Below, piece by piece: positions 44,501-56,500 of a stretch of 60,000 nt of DNA. The translations under genes and the position numbers were made by a program. The stretch is taken from positions 542,669 to 602,668 of the forward strand of contig NMRA01000171.1 in the NCBI GenBank assembly GCA_002633005.1, read 5' to 3'. Each line of letters starts with the position of its first letter. Position 1 is the stretch's first letter. The notes below the pieces were generated by a model. That model was not told the DNA's origin. It was given only the letters and a program-made list of their open reading frames with translations, and searched no databases. Source of the stretch: Phoronis australis. Lineage: Eukaryota > Phoronida > Phoronidae.

Positions 44501-47500
44501 AAAAGTCTGACTATACTGCCAAAAAATATGGCAAGAAGTTTTTTCAAGTTTAGCAGACTGGTAGAATTGAGTCAAGTTTTTTTAGTTATCGAAGTGGAGC
44601 AGGAAGCTGAGATGAACAGCAGCAAAGAAGCTGAGATAGAACTTACAACAAGAGCATTGTAGTTCTCCTTGAACATTCCTTGTTTTGCTCGCAGAATGTT
44701 AGCAGTATGTGGAATCTCCAGGCCCAGTCGACACATGCATTCTGTTTCACGTATTAGAGTGATGATCTGGGGGTCGAAGTTCACAAACAACTCCTTAGTC
44801 TCTGGGTGACGCACCAGCAGAGATGCGTTGAGACCAGACTTGGCTGCCTCCACCTGCAGAACAAAGTAAAATTTTAAATTATTAAATGACCACATCTTTA
44901 TTTGAAGAAATTGAATAGACTAAAATTTTCTAAACCAAATTAAGAACAGTAGAACCTGAAACTCCACAATCTTCATCTTTAAAAAATTGTTTCTGAGTTT
45001 CCACATTTTAATTTTGAGTTATTTTTTAACATTGAAGTTGATTTTCATGTACTGTAGTCTTTCAATAGAAATCCCTAAGCTAATAGACAGATATACTCTA
45101 GAGAGTCTTGGCAGGACACTTACTCTAACCAAGTAGCTTAACTAATCACTGGCAGGGAAACAACAAAAGTCATTGCTTACCTGGCGAATCCAAGCTCTGT
45201 GATACAGTACTTCATACTCCAGCAGCACCTTGGCCAGTTTGTTAAAATTCTTGATAATTTTTCTTGCCTCCGATGTCTTCAAGATATCGACGTGTTGCTG
45301 GAACACTTCCATTGGCTCTTGAATACGGCGGAACAGCTGACGAGCCCAAGCAATTTTACCTTTAACACACACAAATGGACCGTCACTAACACTTCCCATA
45401 TGGCATTGTTTAATTATGTAAAACAGAAAACATTTTGACGATAAGCCTCAATTATTGCTCCATCACTGTGCGATACACGAGTGTATTTTGATTGACAATT
45501 CTTGATTTGTGCTTGGTTTCTCGGAACGAATAACACAAGTCCTGAAATAACATATGGTTTTCCACAATCTCAACCTGTCCAAGGCAAAGCTTTATAGCTG
45601 CTATGCTGTATTAATCAAAAAAGCCTCAAAATTGGTTCACGTAAGTTTGAAGTTGCACATTTCTGGTGCCCTCTACATTAAAACGTGTTTTTACCAAACT
45701 TGTCACCAGAGATATCTAAGAGTAAAAGTAACCTTGCTTCACCTACCAGAAATAGGAGGGAGGTCCCTTGCCACAGGAGGTTCGTTCTTGTTCTTCTGGT
45801 AGATCTTGGAAACCATCTCAATGTCGCGGCCGTAGTGTGACAGAATACGAGCATACTTCTCCGGGATGCCCAGGTTAGGCAAGTTGAGTCGTTCAAACTT
45901 ACGCAGGAGTTGGAGGGCTCGCGCAGTGCTGGTGATACGCTCAAACCGCTGATCCATGAAGGTCAAAATGCTGGACTGTAATATTTTAATGCCGAGAATT
46001 ACAAACACAGTCACGTGAACAGCTAAAAGTTCGTCACAGTAGATGGTTCCAAAAGATGGACGATAAGAGCTAATCGAAAAAGAGTACAAGCAGCTCGGAT
46101 CAATGGCAGAAGAGTGTTCCAAAACAAAAATGCACCAACTGAAAAGGCCTGATCACAATATATTTTAGTGCCAGAGACGGGTATTATCAGAATATGTCTG
46201 TACCCACTGGATACTATGACCTCACAGATGTGAATATAATGCTATTACCACTTGACTACTGAACAGCACATATTACAATTAGAAAGTCATCCAGATATAC
46301 TTATCTGTAAGTGTTGACAATGTCAGACTACTTAATCCATGTACAACATGCTAGACTAAGTTTACTTAGAATAGATTACACGCAATATAGACTATGTCAG
46401 ACTAGTTTGCTTACGTGCAGTTCCTGGATGGATCTCTTGAACTCATCGTAATCTTGGTCGAACTCCATCTTCCTCTGATCCAGGTAGTCATATGGCTTCT
46501 TCTTCATGCTTGTTACAATCACTTGGAAACGAGAGTTCATCACCTCCATTCCTAGAAGAGCAATAAATTGTACACTACATACGGGTGTAAAAGTGCAGAT
46601 ATCAGAGTCACTGGATTAATGAATCTATCCAGTCTAACCTACTGTCCATGCATCAAGCTACGATATTTTTCTAAATATTAAATTCAGTTGTTTGAGATTG
46701 ATAGCTGATACAGAAATGGTACTTTAGGACAAACCTTAACGTAACCTTTATGAATGAGTTGGCTAATATTATGTTGATCAATTTAAAACAGAACGTCCAA
46801 CAATGATGTTTCAAGACAACAGTATTCTCTTTGCGACAGACAAACCTTCGATCTTGGAGTCAGCCAAGTGCGAGTACATCTCCATTACTTTGAACATTTC
46901 AATGATCTTGGTCATGCGTCTGGCAAATGTGTCAAACTTTCCAAAGATGTACATCTCGGAGAACTCAAACTGTCGCTCGTTGGGCATCTCCTCCAACTTT
47001 TTCTTTGTCTTGTGGAAGCAGCGCTAGTAATAACATTACCATAGCAACAACTCAGAATTCATTTCCCACTTGTTTTACTAAGCACTTAACAATTAAGTTA
47101 ACAGACAGTAGTTTCTGGAGCTCTTAAGCTATTCTTCCTAGCCAAGAGACGTATTCACATTGACGGAAGAGGGGTGAATGCGACAACGAACTGAGAAGAA
47201 CATATAAGCCATACTCACGATTGTGTAACAAGGTAATTATTCACTCACTAAGCAAACAATATGGCCAGCAAGTGAAATTTTGTTTAATGTTTTCAAAAAT
47301 ATAAAAATAAATGAAAATTTTAGTCAATAGTAGCATAGTTCGTACTGTGTAGATGTTGTAAAACAACATTTGGTAAAGTTTACATTAACTGCAGGAAGGT
47401 AATCAGGCTTTGAAAAATGGAAAATGAAAATGATAATTTTCACAATTTGTGCAAAATAAGTGGCGAATTACAACTATATTATACTTTGCTGTGGAAAATC

Positions 47501-50500
47501 AAAAAGTGAGTTATATAATAAAGAAGAATTTCATCAGGCTTGTCACATACAAATTGGCTCTCAAAAGTTTACAGAAATTTTTAGAACAATTATCAACAGA
47601 TTCCTGTGTACTGTTGCTCCTAGCAAACAACAATTTTTTTCTTAGAGAAAGCAGACATTACAATCTTTCAAAAAGAATCAAAGATACCTACCTGGTACTC
47701 CTTGTTGAGAGCGATGCAGTCCTCCAGTTTCTTGATAACATCGTCTGTCGGCTGCGACCAGACCGACTCCACGCCACCATCGGTGATGTAGGCCTTACAG
47801 GCAGTGATCATCTGATTGGTAATCTGAGAGAACAGACGGAGCGATGATTGTTTGATTGATGTTACAGTTCACAATGGGTACAAATATCGGAATAGATTGG
47901 TACTGAAAATCCTTTTGGAAACGGAACAACACATTCATAGGGTCTTGAGTTTTTGGATTACTTTTATAAGAAGCAAAACCAAAACTAATGACCACGAAAT
48001 ATTTGAACAGATACAAACAAGGATTAACTAAAAAAACTGGTAGCAATTCACAGGTTAGACATCTTGACACTTTTTATTTTGAAAACTACTTAATATAACA
48101 AGGAATTTCTCGTTTGCTTACTCAAAATCCTATAGTGTCATAAAATCCTACCTTTACAAAGAGGGAGGTCATCCTCTCGGAGGTATTGTAGTATCGTGAG
48201 ATGCTATGGATCATTCTGATAGCATTGATCAGTCCTGGGATGCCGTCCATCATGCCAACAGGGTTAGAGTTGTAAAGGGGATCACAGAACTTTTCAAGTG
48301 TGTAAAGGAATTTCACATTGTCCTTGGCCTCATTGGCAGCATCCGTGATGCGACGGTCAAGCTCTTGCCATTGCTGTGTGAAAAGAAAACGACATTAATA
48401 GATAAAACATTAAATCCTACATAAAATAAAACAAAATACGACTATTACAAAAAGAATGATCAAAACTAACAGTGAAATAAGACACGTTACTGAATGCTTA
48501 AATGAAATCTGTTAGATAAAAAGATAAAAAAAGAGTTAAGAATTGTCCAAACTTGAATAAAAAATGAACATTTCACCTTATTAGGCATTTTCAACTTGAC
48601 ATGCATCTACCACAGAATGTGTTCAGTTATTAACTTCATTTCATTTAAAAACACTGTCCAGTCTGGACATTCAACTATTCATAATGCTGTCAGGTGCAAT
48701 CAAAATATGGGAGACCGACTTTGCCTTGGTGAAAGTCTACACTCTCTCAGAGCTCTTTAACAATTTGTAAGCTGAATGTTTGCTAATTCGTTACCATGTG
48801 CACAACAAAAGGAGAGACATGAAAACAGATGAACACTGTTCAAACTTCTACTAAAATAATTTATGTGAGAACTCTGTATCAACAGTACAATAATCAGTCT
48901 CTGTTGTGTTTGCCCACATTTTTCCAGAGTTTTGGCCGACACACATACGACCATGCATGCGTATGCCAAACACACATCAACAATTCTAGTTCAAACATAC
49001 ACGTAACCAGTCCTTTAAAGCATCAACCTCATAACCATGACTACAGAAGATGCATTACCTTGATAAGTTTTGACTTTGCCGCATTGAGGACACCCAGAAC
49101 GGCCTTGACATTAGACCCCTTGATCTGATCTAGCAAGTAGTTAAACTTTGACATGCGCTTCTTCCAATGGTCCAGCTCCGCCCTCGGTCCAATGTCGTCT
49201 GCTTCTTTACGCATCTGCTCACTCTCGGCGAGAACCTGAAATAACCAAATTATGTTGAGAAGAAATTTCTAACAGAACAACGCAAGGCATAACTATGAAG
49301 TGGAACTAAAATATGAAAACAATCGTCATCGGGTTGTCTCAAAAATGAGGTACCTTTCTATAGGTCACGCGATGTAACCAACATATGACATGTAAGAAGA
49401 CTCACACTTATTTTTTTAACTGTTTGCGCAATAAGTTAATATCTCAACTCAAATCTTTAACCACTGCCGCAATAAACAGCTGTACAAAGTGGTAGATGAC
49501 TTTTGTAAACGGGTTTAAAATTTAAACAATATTAAGAATCATACCATTTCCATGGATAATCCTGACCCAAAAACAATTTATTTACCCTAAAAGCTATCGA
49601 GAACAATTACCAGTTGCCAAATGAAATCATACGTATTTTGCAATTCTGTACAAAATACACTTAGAAGTAGCTTGTGGCCCTACCTTGTGGCCCTACCTTG
49701 TGGCCCTACCTTGTGGCCCTACCTTGTGGCCCTACCTTGTGGCCCTACCTTGTGGCCCTACCTTGTGGCCCTACCTTGTGGCCCTATTTTATCGCCCTAC
49801 CTTGTCGCCCTACCTGTGGCCCTACCTGAAGCCCTACCCTGGGGCCTACCTGTGGCCCTACCTTGTGGCCCTACCTGTGGCCCTACCTTGTGGCCCTACC
49901 TGTGGCCCTACCTTGTGGCCTTACCTGTTCTATTTGTTTGATCCATATATGCATGCATTCCTCCACAGATTCTAAAGCCTCAGTGCTGTTGGCAACAGCA
50001 ATACAATCTGACGGGTTCTGGATCTTGCTCAGATCATAGGTTGTGCACTCCTTGAGGTCAACGCGTTCATCCAGACTCTCTTGGGCACCTGGAAATGAAG
50101 AACGAAATATCGATTTAGTGTTTAATCACCTCGTGCAATACTAAAAATATGTTACAATTCCTTAAATGCCTCGTTTTTAAACGATGGTACAGGCAATCCC
50201 AAAGGATGGACAAAAGGTCTGGTTTAATAAAATGATGAGCAATTAATAAATAAAACTGACACACAGGGAATACAACCATTCTAAGAACTGAACCAATCCC
50301 TATGGATGTGTAACAATTCAGAAACACACAAATCGGCCAGGGTAACATTCACTAAGGCACGCTCTCCCCAGCTTCCAAGGTATACTGTCATGCGCAACCA
50401 AAGCACACGCAAGCACTCCCGGATCTTTCTTCTTCACTTGCATTCAGCTAGCCTCTTCATGTACACAAGACCAAAATTAAATCTGCATTTTATCATGTTC

Positions 50501-53500
50501 AGCTGGCAAGAACACGAAAACACCAAATTAGGCCTTTCACTTTCATAAAACAGTTTCATAATATTGCTTACTGTAATTAGGATTCTACTTCTGTTACCAA
50601 CAAGAACACAAAAATCATCAGCAATGCAAGAAAACGCTGCAAACTTTATGGGGGTTGGCCAACCCTAAAATTGCAAATTCGAAAATGGTACACGAGCAAA
50701 ATTTCTTTTGACATGAGTTGGTAAAAAAATCAGAATCCTATTACAGTATACAAGATTGATTTTACGAGAATAATAGGTTTAATTAAAATTCCGTTTTTCA
50801 AAATTCCATTTTTCAGCAAGGTAAACAGGGCAAAATGCAGCTGTAACCAAAAGCTTAAAACTGAAAGCTAACACGCTCCAATGCAAATTGTACATACCAG
50901 TCAAAACAGAGACGAATGAGTCAAGGTGGTCAAGGAAGTTCTGTTTGGCGTGCTCTCCAGCCTTGGTCTCCAGAGCACCCCAGCCCTTCTGTAGGTGCTT
51001 GAGAGAGGGAATGTAAAGACTGGACAGGATGTTCTCGAACGCATGTAGAATACCGTGTCCATTACTACCGTCCAACATAGTGAAGGCTACATCCTACAAT
51101 GGAAGGGGTCAAGTGTTGTGTTGTATGAGTGATAAATTGACAAACTATTATATTTTGAGATTATAGAATGTGAAAAGATCTTTTTAACGCATATTTTGAC
51201 AACAATTTTTGCAGTATTAAATCTGTAACAAATGTACACATGCCGAGTAAATTTGAGAGGCTAATATGTGTAGAAATACTTCAAATATGCACCCAAGCAT
51301 TAATTAAAGCTATCACAATAATAACAATAAAAGCCCCACTTTGTAACAACTCATCATAACTTACCTGCACCATATTTTGGTCAGTAATGGTGACGTTGAC
51401 ATCACGTTTAGTGAAGAACAGACACATTCCACGAAGTGGAACATCCCGTCCGTTGGTCAAGAACACTTTAGGTTTGAGGGTACGGACTGGCTTACCACCA
51501 GGGGGACCCAGTCGCAGCTGATCAACTAAAATAAAGTACAGGTCTATGTAATAACTTAGGCATTGGATCTGAACATGTGCTGCTGAAAATGTTACTATGA
51601 CTTCTTACAACATAAGAGAGATAACGGTGATCAAATGAATGTGAAACAGAAACTCTTTTGACGATTTTTGACTTTCAGAGAATTTCATATTTGACAGCAC
51701 AGGGGTACGTTCCAAGAAAACTGTCTTAGCTAAGACAAATCCTAAATTTCAGCCAATTTTAAGATGAAACTAAAATTTGTCTCAAGTCTGTCTCAAGAAA
51801 GAGATGTTAAGTTTGATTTACGTTTTTACTTAAGTTTGGTCTTAATTTTGACTAACTTACCATATTTGGAAGTTCCAAAGTTTGTAAGACAAAAATGAAC
51901 TTGAGTCATTTTCTTGGAACGGGCCCCTGTGCTATATTTCCACACAGATCTCTTCCCACTAGAGTTTTTAGCAATAATTTTTGCAGTATATTTTAGTGAT
52001 CAAGAACTTCTCTTAATATTTACAACAAATGAAGCAGATGAGATTGGAAGCAAAGTGAATAGATTGAAGTCAAAATGAGCGTAATTTTCAGTGCTGCTGG
52101 TTATGTAGGACCCTAGAAAAATGTACAAATTTGGCTAACTTCAGGAATTGCTGATCAGATTTATAAGAAACATTCAAATGTTTTATGCAGAGTTGTCCAA
52201 AATGCTGTAAGTCATTGTATTTAAAATAATCCACTTTTGCATGAGAGGCTATAAACAATACGACTTTTCTGCCTTTCATGAACAAAGTCTTAGATTGCAT
52301 AAAATGAAAGGATATTTTAGAAAACTGAAGCAGAATTTTTGAGAGTTCATCTTTATCCTTCACATAAAATGAAAATTGGTTATGTCATTAAATTGTTGTT
52401 TTAATATCAATACACCATTCTTTTTTGCTAATTTCTTTATAAAAAGACAAGGCCATGTGACCCAATTAATGTCAGAGTGATAGAAAGTCAAAAATCTAAT
52501 TTTTTCTGGCTTTGTACTTTCAGAAAATACATACAATTACCAATAAGAAATCTACAGTTTTGTAGACAATTTGCTTAAAATAAGCACACTTATCATTAGG
52601 GTCCAACAATACCTTAGAAAGAACAAATTTCCTCAGTAGCTAACAGATCAAGATTCATGTCATGCATATTTCAGACCAGAACTTTATACTAACACTAATC
52701 TACCTTGTGCACAAAAATAAACACAGCAATGACAAAAATACAACAAAGGTAAGAACATATGCGAGGGGAGATCCTGTCTGAGGGTTTTTGCATGCAAATC
52801 TGTGGGACAATAACAAGCATCCACAGAGCCAATACAACAGGAACATGCAGGTTATTTACTGGTTAGTAAACAGGCAATAGACAGTTAGCATGTCAATATA
52901 ATGCACAAATCCTCCGAGACAATAAGCTATTCAGAGTCAAGCTAATCCAATATAGAATATCTCACTTATAGTATAACGTCTGCCATCAGAATGTAGGACT
53001 TCTGAAATTGATTTTCCATAGGTGAATGGATAATGACATTTATAGCCGTGTCGTGTCATATGGTTTAATCCGAGGCCAAGAGACACGTTTGAGTGGGCGC
53101 ATAAATAAATCAGACGCAAACACCAAGCGCTCAGTGACAACAATCATTTGAAAACAGATGCATATATAAAATGTGCAAAAATGGCATGCATACTTGATTG
53201 AATATGTAATGCATATGTATATTACATCTTCCTGATATTATGCCTTTATACTAATTTAAGGAAATTTATCATTGTGTCGGATCTGTAGAATAAGAATATC
53301 AAACCTCTTCATCGAAAAGCATGCATTGTTTCTTTCCAACCATGACAAGCCATGCGGCATTACTATATATATATTAGCAAGTTTGAACCACCAAAATGTG
53401 AGCAATTTTCGGGTTTCCTTGAGTACAGTTTAATTTTGTTATTGACTGAAAATGTTTTCATCTACAAAAATAAGCGACTGTTTCAGATAGAGAAGACGTA

Positions 53501-56500
53501 GCCTAGAACCAGCATCTAACTTTTAACCTCACAGCAGACAACAAACTCTAACGCAACTTGCATAATCATACCAGCATTCAGTGTCACTACCAAAACACCA
53601 TTTGTTTTTAATACTGAAAGCTTCACCTCAGGGTATACACGCGTGTATCCAAGCCTATACACCTTCCATTAGGTATATTCAAAACATTTTGTGTCGGGGC
53701 GAGATTTTATAAACATTGTAACATCGTGAACCTCATGTCATCCTTCATTTCACTGGGTTGCCAAAAGTTATTCATATTAACCTCAGCGGTGTCATATCCG
53801 TGGAAAATGGTTTTCCAATGTTCACATGAAATCTGATCAAACAGAAGAACCAAACGCGATATAAAACAAGTTCCACATCTGGACGCCTGTGGCGACAAAC
53901 GAACTTTGTGATGATATTACAGGAAAAGATAAGCCTTGTTATCTTGAGATGACACTTCAATGACATAACTTGTGCCGTGAGACAAATGCTAGAATTACTC
54001 CTCAAAGGGTTTTCCCACTAAGTTGATGCTTCGGTGCTTAGGGGAACATCGGACAGTGAGAATGCTTAAATTTGGTCTTGCATCAAGGTTAACAGTTTAC
54101 TTGGCAGTGACCAGATGGACTTAACAATAAAGTGTCACTAAAGTGACCACGTCAGTGTCCATCCAAATTATCAGTTGGGGTCACTGCTGTGAAAATGATG
54201 AAAGTCACAATGCGCCATATTGTGATAACTTCCATTGCGATAGTGACACTTAACAATAACTTCGATATCTATTAACTACTGAAGTAATTGGAAAGTCCAA
54301 TCAAACTTCACAGTTTACGTTGAGGCTTTGCTAGTACTGGACTGAACTTGGTAGGAAAGACCATAAATACAACTGATATGAAGTCCTTCTGAACACAATG
54401 TTTAGTAGCTGTTCTGCCTTCTGGTCCAAACATCCTATCTGCCTTATTACAAAAAATCACATATGAATGCTATACTTTGATGTATATTTCAAATGTTTTC
54501 CATTACAAACAGGAAAACTTATCTTGAATTCACACTATTCTTGCTGGTGTAAAATGGTCAGAGTAAAACGACCAACTATCCTCATCAACTCAGTGCTCAG
54601 ATTGCACACATTTGAATAGAGAATACAGAGATTTACAGAGAATAACATCCCAGTATTCAAATACATATTACACAGGTGGGAAACTGAGCCAAGGGTACGC
54701 TCTTTCCAACTAAGCCAGTTCCAAAGCTTATGTATGCTTATGTTAACAAAACAACGATGGATTTAAACCGACCTGAAAAGTTTTGGCGTTTATTAAAACA
54801 CCATCCTCAGAAGAAAAAAAAGTGGCCACCTTGCTAGACTCAACAACAAGTAATGATACACAGACACAGTCAGTTACAAGGGAGTAACAGTAGACTAAGA
54901 ATGACAACGTGTGGTGCACCAGCTGCCTATTGAGATTGGGCTTACACCAGTTGATATGTAGAGCCTCACGAAATTTCAGCTCCTTTATTGTTTCAGCTTA
55001 GTCTAGCAAGGTGACCACTGTTTTTTCTTCTGAAGACCGTGTTATGATAATTGCCGAAACATGTCAAGCCGGTTTAAATCCATCTTGGTTTTTATTAACA
55101 TATGCTACTAATGCATAGCTGTTAATGGTCCTGCTTTAGGCGAAACTGTCCCACCTTTTTAAGCTGTGTCCCACGTTCCAGCATGGCATCTCACTTTTTG
55201 ATATACGCGATGATACTATCTATCCTTATTGCCCTGTTCATCTCACAGGCAGGACTAGAAAAAACCCTGATGTTTCTGGGGACTCTTGTGAACAATTCCC
55301 TTTTGCAGTATCCTAGGCCTAGATGTTCTGCTTTTTCAATTTGGAATGTTAGCAACAATGTGTATATAAACTGGTGTCAGACAACAGCCCACACTTACCA
55401 GGCTCTTTGTCCACTTCAGGTTCTTGGTAGTAAAAGATGAGTAAAGAACTGCCCTTCTCGGCAAAGAACCTGTCCATTTGTTCAATCTGCAAGCAAAACA
55501 CGAGCTTACAACATGGCAGATTCTCATTTTAGAAACGTCAAATTTAATACACAGGATATTTTTTATGACCAAGAGTGTGAAGCGTACCGAATGTGGTGTG
55601 CCACATTGAGGGCCCCTATGGGATCTAATGCTTGACATGGATAAAGTTATCATCATTATAAAAAATCAAACACTGAATAGCAAAAATGTCAACTTTAATG
55701 CGATATGCAATGTGAAATTATGATCTTGCAACTCAGCTGAACCCATTCATATTCTTTATTGTATCAATGAAGTGATAGGTTTCAAAAGGAGACACCAGTT
55801 TTCATTAAAATGCTAATGAATGCAAAGTGCAGTCAACAACTATAGGAAACGACAGTTGATTCATAAATGATCAACAGCAAAATGTCAGCTAAATATTGAT
55901 CTTTTTCTTGCATGACGCTTAAAAAATTTTTAATGTCTACCTGTGTTCCATCCAGGATTGCATCTTCAACTTCAGATTTCTCAAGTCCCAAACTATTTGC
56001 AACTGTCTGTAGAACGTAATAATGAGTTTCTTCTAACTGTGCCCGCTTTGATTCGCGTTCTTCTTTCAGTTTTTGCTGTAAGGAATAACAAAATTAGTTG
56101 CAACTCGTGCCAAACACAGAAACGCCTTTCACAATTACGAAACGTTCCTCAACAAATCTCCTTGGCAACTGTCAAAGTACAAATATGATAACTAATGGCG
56201 CCAAAAAGTGAAAAATAATTCTAACAGAACATGTTGCAATAGCATATAATAAAAATGCAATTTCTATTTTTCCCTCAGAGACATATTCATGCTCGATCCA
56301 ATCTCAAACTATACTAAACTGTTTAAGCTAATGACCAAACTCTTGACTAATTGACTGTCATATCACAGATACCATCACATTGGCTACTGTCGCTAATCGA
56401 TTCATGATCCTTCTAAATCTCTCAATTTCCCAGACTCTACAAAAGCCCAACACAGACTTGTCAGAATCTACTGATACACCAAAGAAGATACATGCTATCA

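Larger units (their letters stand above)
51526..55398 (-). other. Intron 3 (3.9 kb), no nested gene seen
   Basis: Longest intron of the gene. It holds the MITE-like copy (51696-51933), a SINE-like fragment (54660-54723) and the foldback element (54725-55119). The remainder, about 51934-54650, is AT-rich with no frame I can assign to a family. Confidence 0.7.

Noticed and set aside
49621-49975. Plus-strand open frames with repeating Trp-Pro-Tyr-Leu-Val-Ala-Leu-Pro
   Set aside because: Produced by the minisatellite at the exon 6 donor; no start context, no homology, antisense to a well-supported exon.
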